From Variovorax sp. IB41 (GTDB lineage: Bacteria > Pseudomonadota > Gammaproteobacteria > Burkholderiales > Burkholderiaceae_C), in assembly GCF_016405905.1 (NCBI RefSeq), contig NZ_JAEFCB010000012.1, forward strand, positions 1-64,000: DNA of 64,000 nt, read 5' to 3'. The position numbers and the translations under genes were made by a program. Of the stretch, positions 1 to 10,185 are shown piece after piece; position 1 is the first letter of the stretch; each line of letters opens with the position of its first letter. Below the pieces are notes generated by a model, which made no database searches, was not told the DNA's origin, and saw only the letters and a program-made list of their open reading frames with translations.

Positions 1-60
1 AAGGAGGAGGCGAAGCCGGGGGACATTCGCGAAACAGAGCCCACCGTCGGCGTGAGTGCC
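1..60. repeat. Partial copy of a dispersed palindromic intergenic repeat (family C)
   Basis: The first 35 bases share the block AAGGAGGAG...CGAAGC...GGGGGACATTCGCG with two full copies at 55050-55131 and 55185-55284. Only the right half of this copy is inside the window. It lies just downstream of the spoVR stop codon, so it may mark the 3' end of the prkA-yeaH-spoVR transcript. Confidence 0.7.
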
Positions 61-81
61 GCCCCGAACCAGCAGGCAGTG

Positions 82-1638
82 TCAGTACATCTGCTTGGGC
101 GCAGTGGCCTTCCAACTGCGGCTGATACGCCCCGCACTGTCGATGCTTTCGAGATGCACGTCGAAGCCCCAGAGCCGCGCGACATGCTTGAGCACCTCTT
201 CCGCGCCGTCGTGTAGCGGCAGGTTGTTGCGCTGCGTGTGCCGCAGCGTGAGCGAGCGGTCGCCGCGCGTGGCCACGTTCCACACCTGGATGTCGGGCTC
301 GCGGCTGCTGATGTCGTACTGGCGTGACAGCGATTCGCGCAGCGACTGGTAACCGCTGTCGTCGTGGATGGCGGACACCTCGAGCTCCGACTCGCTCTGG
401 TAATCGCGAATGGAGAACAGGCGGAAATCGCGCATCGTCTTGGGGCTCAGGAACTGGCCGATGAAGCTCTCGTCCTTGAAGTTGCGCATCGCGTAGTCGA
501 GCGTCTTGACCCAGTCGCTGCCGGCGAAGTCGGGGAACCAGCGGCGGTCTTCCTCGGTGGGCTTCTCGCAGATGCGGCGCAGCTCGGTGAACATCGCGAA
601 ACCCAGCGCATAGGGGTTGATGCCGCTGTAGGCGCGGTGGCCCACCGGCGGCTGGAAGATCACGCCTGTGTGCGAACTGAGCCATTCCATCATGAAGCCA
701 TCGGCCAGCTGGCCGCGCTCGTACATGGTGTTGAGCAGCGTGTAGTGCCAGAAGGTGGCCCAGCCTTCGTTCATGACCTGCGTCTGGCGCTGCGGATAGA
801 AGTACTGCGCAATCTTGCGCACGATGCGCACCACTTCGCGCTGCCAGGGTTCGAGCAGCGCCGCGTTCTTCTCGATGAAGTAGAGCAGGTTCTCCTGCGG
901 CTCCGAGGGAAAGCGCCGCGTGGCATCGGATTCGGCTGCCTGCTCGGCGCGCTTGGGCAGCGTGCGCCAGAGGTCGTTGACCTGCTGCTGCATGTGGCGC
1001 TCGCGGTCCGCGCGCTGCACGCTTTCTTGCGCGAGCGAGCGCTTCTGCGGACGGCGATAACGGTCGACGCCGTAGTTCATCAGCGCGTGGCAGGAGTCCA
1101 GCAGTTCCTCGACCGCGTCGAGGCCGTGGCGCTCCTCGCACTCGGCGATGTAGTGGCGCGCGTAGACCAGGTAATCGATGATGGACGACGCATCGGTCCA
1201 CATCCGGAACAGGTAGTTGCCCTTGAAGAAACTGTTGTGGCCGTAGGCCGCATGCGCGATCACCAGGGCCTGCATGGCCATGGTGTTTTCTTCCATGAGG
1301 TAGGCGATGCACGGGTCGGAGTTGATGACGATCTCGTACGCCAGGCCCATGTGGCCGCGCTTGTAGTTCTTCTCGGTGGCGATGAACTGTTTGCCGTACG
1401 ACCAGTGGCGGTAGATCATCGGCATGCCCACGCTGGCGTAGGCGTCCATCATCTGCTCGGCGGTGATCACCTCCAGCTGGTTGGGGTAGGTGTCCAGGCC
1501 GAAGCCCTTGGCGGTCTTGGCGATCTCGGTGTGGTAGGTCTCGATCAGCTCGAAGGTCCAGTCCGAGGGGCTCGGAAGGCGCTCCAGGCGCTCCGACGTA
1601 CCGTCGGCGGGCGGGCGATCGGTGGCGGTGGTGTTCAT
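82..1638 (-). CDS. spoVR: SpoVR family protein
   Basis: A 518-residue cytoplasmic protein of the SpoVR family (E. coli YcgB is about 510 aa). The family is named after a Bacillus spore-cortex gene, but in proteobacteria it is co-inherited with PrkA and YeaH and linked to stationary-phase or starvation physiology; its biochemistry is unresolved. The N-terminal part beginning WTFELIETYH and the H/E/W-rich core (NEGWATFWHY, GYNSF-like AYGHNSFFKGN) match the family. The ATG overlaps the yeaH stop codon (ATGA), which fixes the start and implies translational coupling. It is the last gene of a three-gene operon prkA-yeaH-spoVR. Confidence 0.95.
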   Translation of the reverse strand: MNTTATDRPPADGTSERLERLPSPSDWTFELIETYHTEIAKTAKGFGLDTYPNQLEVITAEQMMDAYASVGMPMIYRHWSYGKQFIATEKNYKRGHMGLAYEIVINSDPCIAYLMEENTMAMQALVIAHAAYGHNSFFKGNYLFRMWTDASSIIDYLVYARHYIAECEERHGLDAVEELLDSCHALMNYGVDRYRRPQKRSLAQESVQRADRERHMQQQVNDLWRTLPKRAEQAAESDATRRFPSEPQENLLYFIEKNAALLEPWQREVVRIVRKIAQYFYPQRQTQVMNEGWATFWHYTLLNTMYERGQLADGFMMEWLSSHTGVIFQPPVGHRAYSGINPYALGFAMFTELRRICEKPTEEDRRWFPDFAGSDWVKTLDYAMRNFKDESFIGQFLSPKTMRDFRLFSIRDYQSESELEVSAIHDDSGYQSLRESLSRQYDISSREPDIQVWNVATRGDRSLTLRHTQRNNLPLHDGAEEVLKHVARLWGFDVHLESIDSAGRISRSWKATAPKQMY

Positions 1639-2927
1639 GAGGTGACCCCTTCCTTCTTGAACAGGTCGCGGAACACAGGGTAGATGTCTTGCGCGTCGGA
1701 GACTTTGCGCATCGCGAAGTTGGGCTGCACGCCTTCGAGCTGCGCGTACTCCTGCCACAGGTTCTGCTCGGTCTCGGCCACCTGCACGTAGGCGTAGTAG
1801 CGCACCACCGGCAGGATGTCGTTGACCAGCAGCTCGCGGCAGCGGCCGCTGTCCTGGTGCCAGTTGTCGCCGTCGCTGGCCTGCGCGCCGTAGACGTTCC
1901 ATTCGCCGCTGGGGTAGCGCGCCTTGATGATCTCGTCCATCAGCACCAGCGCGCTGGAGACCACGGTGCCGCCGGTTTCGGTGGCGTGGAAGAACTCTTC
2001 CTCGGTCACTTCCTGCGCCTGCGTGTGATGGCGCAGGAACACGAGGTCGATGGTCTCGTAGTGCCGCGTGAGGAACATGTAGAGCAGCATGAAGAAGCGC
2101 TTGGCCATGTCCTTGCGCGCTTCGTCCATGGAGCCCGACACGTCCATGAGGCAGAACATCACGGCCTTGGCGCTGGGCACCGGCGTCTTCACGCGGTTGC
2201 GGTAGCGCAGGTCGATGGGGTCGATGTAGGGCACGTGCCGCATGGTGCGGCGCAGCTCGGCGATGAGCTCCTCGGTCTCGCGAATTTCCTTCTCGATCAG
2301 CGCCGTCGTGGCCTGCGGATGCGCCTTCAGGTGCACGAGGTGCGCCTCCAGGCGCTTGAGTTCCTTGCGCGGTTCGCCGCCGAGCGCGATGCGGCGCGCG
2401 AGCGCCCCGCGCATCGAGCGCACCACATGCAGGTTGTTGGGCGAGCCGTCGCTCGTGAAGCCGGCGCGGTGGCTCTTCCACTCGGGCACGTCGGCGATCT
2501 GCGTGCGGATGAGGTGCGGGAGCGCCAGGTCGTCGAAGAAGACGCGCATGAATTCCTCGCGGGTGAGGCGAAAGACGAAGTCGTCCTCGCCTTCGCCGCC
2601 GTCGCCCGCCTCGCCGCTCCCGGAGCCGCCGCCACCCTGGCCTTCGGGGCGCGCGATGCGGTCGCCCTTCAGGTACTCCTGGTTGCCCGGATGCACGTAC
2701 TCGCGGTCGCCGCCACGGGAATGCCCGAACACCGGTTCGGACACATCGTGGCGCGGCAGGGTCACGTCTTCGCCTTGCTCCAGTTCGCGGATGTTGCGGC
2801 CGCTCACTGCACGCCGCACCGCCTCCTGGATCTGTCCCTTGTAGCGCCGAAGGAAGCGCTCGCGGTTGCCGATGGACTTGTTCTTGCCCGAGAGCCGGCG
2901 GTCGATGATCTGCTGCAGGATGGCCAC
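1635..2927 (-). CDS. yeaH: YeaH/YhbH family protein (DUF444, von Willebrand A-like)
   Basis: A 430-residue member of the YeaH/YhbH family (E. coli YeaH is 427 aa), the usual partner of the PrkA kinase. The family start is IDRRLxGKNKSxxNRxRFLRRYK, which is seen here near residue 10. The central VMFCLMDVSGSMDEARKDM is a MIDAS-like DxSxS metal site of a von Willebrand A fold, and a Gly-rich acidic linker (about residues 90-120) precedes it. No ATG fits the family start, so I chose the GTG at 2927, which follows GGAGG by 10 nt; longer frames upstream would run into the intergenic repeat. It sits between prkA and spoVR and overlaps spoVR by 4 nt. Function is inferred from the conserved triad. Confidence 0.92.
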   Translation of the reverse strand: MAILQQIIDRRLSGKNKSIGNRERFLRRYKGQIQEAVRRAVSGRNIRELEQGEDVTLPRHDVSEPVFGHSRGGDREYVHPGNQEYLKGDRIARPEGQGGGGSGSGEAGDGGEGEDDFVFRLTREEFMRVFFDDLALPHLIRTQIADVPEWKSHRAGFTSDGSPNNLHVVRSMRGALARRIALGGEPRKELKRLEAHLVHLKAHPQATTALIEKEIRETEELIAELRRTMRHVPYIDPIDLRYRNRVKTPVPSAKAVMFCLMDVSGSMDEARKDMAKRFFMLLYMFLTRHYETIDLVFLRHHTQAQEVTEEEFFHATETGGTVVSSALVLMDEIIKARYPSGEWNVYGAQASDGDNWHQDSGRCRELLVNDILPVVRYYAYVQVAETEQNLWQEYAQLEGVQPNFAMRKVSDAQDIYPVFRDLFKKEGVTS

Positions 2928-2984
2928 GATGGGAAAGCCTCCGTTCAATATCAAATCAAGATGCGTGCCGTCGTGAAACGCCGC

Positions 2985-3072
2985 GGAACCGGCTCCGCCG
3001 GGCCGCTGGCGTTGCCCCCTGCAAGGGGGTTGGCGAAGCGACACGAAGTGCGCGAAGCCTGGGGGTGTGCCA
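2985..3072. repeat. Dispersed Comamonadaceae-type palindromic repeat (family A, copy 1)
   Basis: Read on the minus strand this intergenic block contains CACTTCGTGTCGCTTCGCCA followed by the hairpin CCCCCTTGCAGGGGG. A second copy with the same order of elements lies at 24622-24690. It fills most of the 147-bp gap between prkA and yeaH and could form an mRNA hairpin that tunes the relative expression of the two genes, which is inference. Confidence 0.7.
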
Positions 3073-3074
3073 TA

Positions 3075-4997
3075 TCACGAACTCTTGCGCACGCGCAGGT
3101 ACCACTCGCAGAGCAGCCGCACCTGCTTGGCGGTGTAGCCCTTCTCGACCATGCGCGTGACGAAGTCCTCGTGCTTCTTCTGCTCGTCGGCGCTGCTCTT
3201 GGTGTTGAAGCTGATCACCGGCAGGAGCTCCTCGGTGTTGGAGAACATCTTCTTCTCGATCACCGCGCGCAGCTTTTCGTAGCTGGTCCACGCCGGGTTG
3301 CGCCCCGCGTTGCCGGCCCGTGCGCGCAGCACGAAGTTGACGATCTCGTTGCGGAAGTCCTTCGGGTTCCCGATGCCTGCGGGCCGCTCGATCTTCTCGA
3401 GTTCGGCGTTGAGCGAGGCGCGGTCGAACACTTCGCCGGTGTCCACGTCGCGGAACTCCTGGTCCTGGATCCAGTAGTCGGCGTAGGTCACGTAGCGGTC
3501 GAAGATGTTCTGCCCGTACTCGCTGTAGCTCTCCAGGTAGGCGGTCTGGATTTCCTTGCCGATGAACTCGGCATAGCGCGGCGCCAGGAGCTCCTTGATG
3601 TAGCTGATGTACTTCTGCTCGACCTCCGGCGGGAACTGCTCGCGCTCGATCTGCTGCTCGAGCACGTACATCAGATGCACCGGGTTGGCGGCGACCTCGG
3701 AGCTGTCGAAGTTGAAGACCTTGGAGATGATCTTGAAGGCGAAGCGCGTGGAGACGCCGCTCATGCCTTCGTCCACGCCCGCGTAGTCGCGGTACTCCTG
3801 GATCGACTTGGCCTTCGGGTCGGTGTCCTTCAGGCTCTCGCCGTCGTACACCTGCATCTTGCTGAAGGTGCTGGAATTCTCGGGCTCCTTCAGGCGCGTG
3901 AGCACCGACAGCTGGGCCATCATGCGCAGCGTGCCGGGGGCGCAGGGCGCTTGCGCGAGCGACGAGTTGCGCACCAGCTTCTCGTAGATCTTGATTTCTT
4001 CGGAGGCGCGCAGGCAGTAGGGCACCTTGACGATGTAGATCCGGTCGAGGAAAGCCTCGTTGTTCTTGTTGTTGCGAAAGGCCTTCCACTCGCTCTCGTT
4101 GCTGTGCGCCAGAACGATGCCGTCGAAGGGAATGGCGCCGAAGCCTTCGGTGCCCTTGAAGTTGCTCTCCTGCGTGGCCGTGAGCAAGGGGTGCAGCACC
4201 TTGATGGGCGCCTTGAACATTTCCACGAATTCCAGCAGGCCCTGGTTGGCCAGGCACAGGCCCCCGGAGTAGGCGTAGGCGTCCGGGTCGTCCTGGGCAT
4301 AGGTCTCCAGCTTGCGGATGTCGACCTTGCCGACCAGCGAGGAGATGTCCTGGTTGTTCTCGTCGCCCGGCTCGGTCTTGGCGACCGCGATCTGCCGCAG
4401 CACCGAGGGGAAGCGCTTGACCACCTTGAACTGGCGGATGTCGCCGCCGTATTCCTCCAGGCGCTTGACGGCCCAAGGGGAGAGAATTCGGTTCAGGTAA
4501 CGGCGCGGAATGCCGTATTCCTTTTCAAGGATCTCGCCGTCTTCCAGGGTGTCGAAGAGCCCCAGGGGCGATTCGTTCACCGGCGAGCCGTGGATCGCAT
4601 AGAAGGGCACGTGCTCCATGAGCTGCTTCAGGCGCTCCGCGATGGAGCTCTTGCCGCCGCCGACCGGGCCCAGGAGGTAAAGGATTTGCTTCTTTTCTTC
4701 CAGCCCCTGGGCGGCATGGCGGAAATAGGACACCACCTGTTCGATGGCGTCCTCCATGCCGTAGAACTCCTTGAACGCCGGATAGATCTTGATGACCTTG
4801 TTGGCGAAGATGCGCGAAAGCCGGGGGTCGTTGCGCGTATCGACCAGCTCGGGCTCGCCAATGGCCTTGAGCATGCGCTCGGAGGCGGTGGCGTAGGCGG
4901 TGGCGTCTCGCTTGCAGATATCCAGGTATTCCTGCAGGGAGATCACCTCCTCGCGGGTGCGCTCGTAACGGGCGGCAAAGTTGCTGATCACATCCAT
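3075..4997 (-). CDS. prkA: PrkA serine protein kinase / AAA+ ATPase
   Basis: A 640-residue cytoplasmic PrkA (E. coli YeaG, 644 aa) with near-continuous similarity along its length. The N-terminal AAA+ domain has the Walker A motif GPVGGGKSS at about residues 110-118, preceded by the invariant stretch EEKKQILYLLG. The C-terminal kinase-like domain ends in the family signature LLCEWYLRVRKSS. PrkA phosphorylates serines on stress-related targets and acts with YeaH and SpoVR in nitrogen-starvation and stationary-phase responses. I prefer the ATG at 4997, 7 nt after GGAGG, over the in-frame GTG at 5003. It is first in the operon; its promoter should lie in the AT-rich interval 5004-5450. Confidence 0.97.
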   Translation of the reverse strand: MDVISNFAARYERTREEVISLQEYLDICKRDATAYATASERMLKAIGEPELVDTRNDPRLSRIFANKVIKIYPAFKEFYGMEDAIEQVVSYFRHAAQGLEEKKQILYLLGPVGGGKSSIAERLKQLMEHVPFYAIHGSPVNESPLGLFDTLEDGEILEKEYGIPRRYLNRILSPWAVKRLEEYGGDIRQFKVVKRFPSVLRQIAVAKTEPGDENNQDISSLVGKVDIRKLETYAQDDPDAYAYSGGLCLANQGLLEFVEMFKAPIKVLHPLLTATQESNFKGTEGFGAIPFDGIVLAHSNESEWKAFRNNKNNEAFLDRIYIVKVPYCLRASEEIKIYEKLVRNSSLAQAPCAPGTLRMMAQLSVLTRLKEPENSSTFSKMQVYDGESLKDTDPKAKSIQEYRDYAGVDEGMSGVSTRFAFKIISKVFNFDSSEVAANPVHLMYVLEQQIEREQFPPEVEQKYISYIKELLAPRYAEFIGKEIQTAYLESYSEYGQNIFDRYVTYADYWIQDQEFRDVDTGEVFDRASLNAELEKIERPAGIGNPKDFRNEIVNFVLRARAGNAGRNPAWTSYEKLRAVIEKKMFSNTEELLPVISFNTKSSADEQKKHEDFVTRMVEKGYTAKQVRLLCEWYLRVRKSS

Positions 4998-5617
4998 GGT
5001 CACGCCTCCATCAGGTCAGTGGGGCTTTTGGCCCCGGAGCCTGCAGCAAAGGCAATGCGCGCATTTAAAAGGTGCCCGCCCCCGCTGCATGCGGTGAAAA
5101 AACTCCCTACAACGTCCTGCTAACAATCAGGATAAAGCAAACATTCAATGCGGCAAATGTTTTATTTATTGGGGACCCCACTCCTGAGTAAAGTTCCAAA
5201 AAAATACAAACTGGTTTTCAGAATTTCAGATAAATTAAAAGGCTCGCTCGCGCAATTCTCTCCGGGTGAAATGCCTATATCGAACGGCATTGGTGTTTTC
5301 CCGAGAACACCGCGCCTATTGAGCACCTCGGCTCAATAAAAACATACGCTCCTCTGCAATAACGCGCGATCTGTCGTTTGGTTTATTGCACATCCGAAAA
5401 ATATCTAAAAGCAATCCTCGCGCCACTTTTTCATGAGCGGCTGGCGCGTGTGCGCGTGGGAAAGCAGCGCAGGCGCCAGTCGGTGCGTACCGGCACGGTG
5501 CGGCGGGCACCGGCTCAGTGCTTTACGGCGCTCGCAGAGGCTTGGATGCACCGGCCCGAGGAGCGGGGGCCGAGCGTCGAATGGAAGGCGCTGGCGCTCC
5601 TGCTTCGGCCCCAGGCG
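4998..5617. other. Gene-poor, AT-rich intergenic interval upstream of prkA
   Basis: This is the longest non-coding gap. About 5090-5430 is markedly AT-rich against the surrounding high-GC genes and contains runs such as TTTTATTTATT and AAAAAAATAC. It must hold the prkA promoter, but I see no unambiguous -35/-10 or sigma-54 pair. Two adjacent hairpins lie at 5292-5338. The right part (5430-5617) is GC-rich, and its short open frames on both strands match no family I know, so I do not call a gene there. Confidence 0.6.
5292..5338. other. Two tandem short inverted repeats
   Basis: The first pair is GGTGTT/AACACC (5292-5297 and 5306-5311) with an 8-nt loop. The second is TATTGAGC/GCTCAATA (5317-5324 and 5331-5338) with a 6-nt loop; both are perfect. 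A run of A follows on the plus side, so neither is a standard terminator on either strand. They could be regulator binding sites or a structured leader. Confidence 0.5.
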
Positions 5618-5668
5618 AAGAAAAGCCCCGAGGCCCTGCGGCAACCGGTGCACGCAGAGGCTCGGGGC
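5618..5668 (-). terminator. Rho-independent terminator of the grpE-dnaK-dnaJ operon
   Basis: On the minus strand a long GC stem (GCCCCGAG...CTCGGGGC, with inner CTGCG/CGCAG pairing) closes a loop of about 12 nt and is followed directly by TTTTCTT. It starts 63 bp after the dnaJ stop codon. Confidence 0.85.
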
Positions 5669-5730
5669 CTTGCACGTTCCCGCACGTCTTTGGTGCCCGG
5701 CGGGATGATCGTCTTTCAGCTCGACTCAGC

Positions 5731-6870
5731 TCAGCTGAAAAATTCTTTGGCCTTGTCGAACCAGCCCTTGTCGGTCGGGCTGTGCTTGTCGCCGCCCTTC
5801 TTGAGCGATTCGTCCAGCTCCTTGAGCAGCTTGCGCTGGTGCTCGGTGAGCTTGACCGGCGTCTCCACGCGCACGTGGCAGTACAGGTCGCCCGGATAGC
5901 TCGAGCGCACGCCCTTGATGCCCTTGCCGCGGAGGCGAAACTGCTTGCCGCTCTGCGTGCCGTCGGGAATGTCGATGGCCGCGGCGCCCTTGAGCGTGGG
6001 CACGCTGATCTCGCCGCCGAGCGCGGCCGTCGTCACGCTGACCGGCACCACGCAGTGCAGGTCGTCGCCGTCGCGCTCGAAGAGCTCGTGCTTCTTCAGG
6101 CGGATCTCGATGTACAGGTCGCCCGGCGGCCCGCCGTTGGTGCCCGGCTCGCCGTTGCCGGTGCTGCGGATGCGCATGCCGTCGTCGATGCCGGCGGGGA
6201 TCTTCACCTCGAGCGTCTTGTTGTTCTTGATCCTGCCCTGGCCATGGCACACGGTGCAGGGCTCGGGAATGATCTTGCCGCTGCCGTGGCAGGTGGGGCA
6301 GGTCTGCTGCACGCTGAAGAAGCCCTGGCGCATCTGCACCGCGCCCGCGCCGTGGCAGGTGGTGCAGGTGATCGGCTTGGTGCCGGGCTTGGCGCCCGAG
6401 CCCTTGCAGGTGTCGCAGTTGTCCCAGCTGGGAATGCGGATCTGGGCTTCCTTGCCCTCGGCCGCTTCCTCGAGCGTGACTTCCATCGCGTAGCTCAGGT
6501 CGCTGCCGCGGAACACCTGGCGCCCGCCGCCCTGGCGGCCACCGCGCGCGCCGCCGAACACGTCGCCGAAGATGTCGCCGAAGGCCTCCGCGAAACCGCC
6601 GAAGCCTTCCGCGCCCGGGCCGCCGCGCATGTTGGGGTCGACGCCGGCGTGGCCGTACTGGTCGTAGGCCGCGCGCTTCTGGCTGTCAGAGAGCATCTCG
6701 TAGGCCTCCTTCACCTCCTTGAACTTGGCCTCGGCGTCCTTGCTGGTGTCGCCGTGGTTGCGGTCGGGGTGGTGCTTCATCGCAAGCTTGCGATAAGACT
6801 TCTTGATTTCTTCCTCGCTCGCGTTCTTGGGGACGCCGAGGGTTTCGTAATAGTCGCGTTTGGTGGCCAT
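5731..6870 (-). CDS. dnaJ: Chaperone protein DnaJ
   Basis: A 379-residue Hsp40 co-chaperone that delivers unfolded clients to DnaK and stimulates its ATPase. The J domain occupies about residues 1-70 with HPD at 34-36. A Gly/Phe-rich linker follows, then the zinc-binding domain with four CxxCxGxG repeats (CDTCKGSG, CTTCHGAG, CPTCHGSG, CTVCHGQG), then the C-terminal substrate-binding domains. Length and order are those of a class A DnaJ. It is the last gene of grpE-dnaK-dnaJ, 108 bp after dnaK, and has its own downstream terminator. Confidence 0.99.
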   Translation of the reverse strand: MATKRDYYETLGVPKNASEEEIKKSYRKLAMKHHPDRNHGDTSKDAEAKFKEVKEAYEMLSDSQKRAAYDQYGHAGVDPNMRGGPGAEGFGGFAEAFGDIFGDVFGGARGGRQGGGRQVFRGSDLSYAMEVTLEEAAEGKEAQIRIPSWDNCDTCKGSGAKPGTKPITCTTCHGAGAVQMRQGFFSVQQTCPTCHGSGKIIPEPCTVCHGQGRIKNNKTLEVKIPAGIDDGMRIRSTGNGEPGTNGGPPGDLYIEIRLKKHELFERDGDDLHCVVPVSVTTAALGGEISVPTLKGAAAIDIPDGTQSGKQFRLRGKGIKGVRSSYPGDLYCHVRVETPVKLTEHQRKLLKELDESLKKGGDKHSPTDKGWFDKAKEFFS

Positions 6871-6927
6871 GGCAGGTCGATCAGGAGGCTCGGGAGGCAG
6901 CGGGAACTCGGGTGACTGGAAGCGAGA

Positions 6928-6961
6928 AAGGCTGGAGCACCCTTTCAGGTGTTCCAGCCTT
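6928..6961 (-). terminator. Intercistronic hairpin between dnaK and dnaJ
   Basis: On the minus strand AAGGCTGGA and TCCAGCCTT pair, extended by CACC/GGTG, around a short loop. It is followed by TCTCGCTT rather than a U-run, so it is probably a partial terminator or an mRNA-stabilising stem that sets the DnaK:DnaJ ratio. Confidence 0.6.
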
Positions 6962-6978
6962 GGTCAAGCGGCTGGCGA

Positions 6979-8916
<1,938 letters not shown>

Positions 8917-8956
8917 GTTCTTTACTCCTGAAAGCCTGAAAAATATGTTGTTATGA

Positions 8957-8984
8957 ACTTGTGGATAACCCAGCTCGATTCAAG
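8957..8984 (-). promoter_or_regulatory. Sigma-32-type heat-shock promoter upstream of dnaK
   Basis: On the minus strand CTTGAA (8984-8979) is followed after 14 nt by CCACAAGT (8964-8957). The -35 element, spacing and -10 element closely match the promoter in front of grpE, where the -10 is CCCCAAGT. It lies in the 118-bp grpE-dnaK gap and would give extra dnaK transcript. The -10 region overlaps the 9-mer TTATCCACA. Confidence 0.65.
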
Positions 8985-9034
8985 GGAAGAAGCGGGGATT
9001 TCCTGTGGGAATCTTGTGTGCCGATGGACCGTGG

Positions 9035-9601
9035 TCACTTCGGCGCGCTGACCGTGACCAGCGCCGGGCGCAGCACGCGCTCGTTGATGGTGTAGCCCTT
9101 CTGGAGCACGCTCACCACGGTGTTGGGTTCCTGATCGGGCGCGGGCACCACCGAGATGGCCTGGTGCTGGTGCGGATCGAACTTGGTGCCGGCGGCCGGG
9201 GCCACTTCGATCACCTTGTTGCGCTCCAGCGCGCTCTTCAACTGCCGCAGCGTGGCTTCGGCGCCTTCGCGGATCTGCTCGGGCGTGGCGTCCTTGATGG
9301 CCAGGCCGGCTTCCAGGCTGTCGGTCACCGGCAGCAGGCTTTCGGCGAACGCCTCGACCGCGAATTTGCGGGCCTTGGTGATTTCGTCGTCGGCGCGGCG
9401 GCGGGCGTTTTGAACGTCGGCCTGGGCGCGCAGGTATTGATCGGCCAATTCGGCGTTCTTGGCCTGCAGCGCGGCCAACTCGCCTTGCGCCGCGGCCAAT
9501 GCGTCGGCTTCATTGGCGGCCTGCGCGGCCTCCAGTTCTTCGGGACTGGGCTCGCCTTGCAGCATTTGCGAATTCTGTGCGGATTGTTGCGGGTCAGACA
9601 T
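9035..9601 (-). CDS. grpE: Nucleotide exchange factor GrpE
   Basis: A 188-residue GrpE that releases ADP from DnaK. An acidic, Gln/Ala-rich N-terminal segment leads into a long heptad-rich helix (about residues 35-85), followed by the conserved region TDSLEAGL and the beta-domain signature with GTKFDPHQHQAI and VVSVLQKGYTINERVLRPALV. It is the first gene of grpE-dnaK-dnaJ and has a strong sigma-32-type promoter 45-72 bp upstream. Confidence 0.98.
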   Translation of the reverse strand: MSDPQQSAQNSQMLQGEPSPEELEAAQAANEADALAAAQGELAALQAKNAELADQYLRAQADVQNARRRADDEITKARKFAVEAFAESLLPVTDSLEAGLAIKDATPEQIREGAEATLRQLKSALERNKVIEVAPAAGTKFDPHQHQAISVVPAPDQEPNTVVSVLQKGYTINERVLRPALVTVSAPK

Positions 9602-9645
9602 TTTTCAAAGAACGGCGTGCGCCGGAAAACAAACGATAGCCAGCC

Positions 9646-9673
9646 ACTTGGGGCTGGCCAGGGGCATTTCAAG
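9646..9673 (-). promoter_or_regulatory. Sigma-32-type heat-shock promoter of grpE
   Basis: On the minus strand CTTGAA (9673-9668), a 14-nt spacer and CCCCAAGT (9653-9646) match the RpoH consensus CTTGAA-N13-15-CCCCATNT with one or two deviations in the -10 element. It lies between the FKBP-gene terminator and the grpE start. Confidence 0.85.
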
Positions 9674-9707
9674 CGAAAAAATGCGGAAAAAGGGCCCGTC
9701 GAGGCAT

Positions 9708-9729
9708 GAAAAAGGCCCGAAACCGGGCC
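9708..9729 (-). terminator. Rho-independent terminator of the FKBP-type isomerase gene
   Basis: On the minus strand a perfect stem GGCCCG/CGGGCC with a 4-nt loop (GTTT) is followed by TTTTT. It begins 28 bp after the stop codon and separates this gene from the grpE promoter. Confidence 0.9.
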
Positions 9730-9757
9730 TGTGTGCCAAGACTTGGCTGGGGAGCGA

Positions 9758-10108
9758 TCAGTGCGCGTCGAGCAATTCGACGTCGAACTTGAGGGTGGCG
9801 TTCGGGGGGATCACGCCGCCGGCGCCGCGGGCGCCATAGCCCAGCGATGCGGGAATGATCAGCGTGCGCTTGCCGCCGATCTTCATGCCGGCGACGCCTT
9901 CGTCCCAGCCCTTGATGACCTGGCCGGCGCCCAGCGAGAACGCGAAGGGGTCGTTGCGGTCGCGGCTCGAATCGAACTTGGCGCCTTGCACGCCGTCGTT
10001 GTAGAGCCAGCCGGTGTAGTGCACATGCACGTGCTGGCCAGCCTTGGCTTCGGCGCCGGTGCCGACTTCGGTGTCTTCGTACTGCAGGCCGGAGGGGGTG
10101 GTAGGCAT
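9758..10108 (-). CDS. FKBP-type peptidyl-prolyl cis-trans isomerase
   Basis: A 116-residue single-domain FKBP. Family motifs include HVHYTGWL near residue 28, FDSSRDRNDPFAFSLG, GQVIKGWDEGVAGMKIGGKRTL and the C-terminal YGARGAGGVIPPNATL. It has no signal peptide, so it should catalyse prolyl isomerisation in the cytoplasm. The ATG at 10108 has AAGGAG 9 nt upstream; the frame continues further upstream without family similarity. It stands alone with its own terminator. Confidence 0.97.
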   Translation of the reverse strand: MPTTPSGLQYEDTEVGTGAEAKAGQHVHVHYTGWLYNDGVQGAKFDSSRDRNDPFAFSLGAGQVIKGWDEGVAGMKIGGKRTLIIPASLGYGARGAGGVIPPNATLKFDVELLDAH

Positions 10109-10185
10109 GGGAAACGCTCCTTGCGTCGATGAATGGTGAATTGGATCGAAGGCGCGAAGTTTACCGATGCCGGATGGCGGCCCGC

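Noticed and set aside
1689..5123. A plus-strand open frame of about 1,140 codons opposite yeaH and prkA
   Set aside because: Low-complexity composition and complete overlap with PrkA and YeaH, which match their families along their lengths.
5148..5339. Small plus-strand frame of 63 codons in the AT-rich interval
   Set aside because: No family resemblance and no convincing ribosome-binding site; it lies where the prkA promoter should be.
5405..5653. Small minus-strand frame of 82 codons between prkA and dnaJ
   Set aside because: It runs through the dnaJ terminator hairpin, has no Shine-Dalgarno sequence of note, and matches no family.
8960..8968. A perfect DnaA-box 9-mer as evidence for a replication origin
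   Set aside because: It is single, lies within a heat-shock promoter, and lacks the clustered boxes, AT-rich unwinding region and dnaA/dnaN neighbours of an origin.
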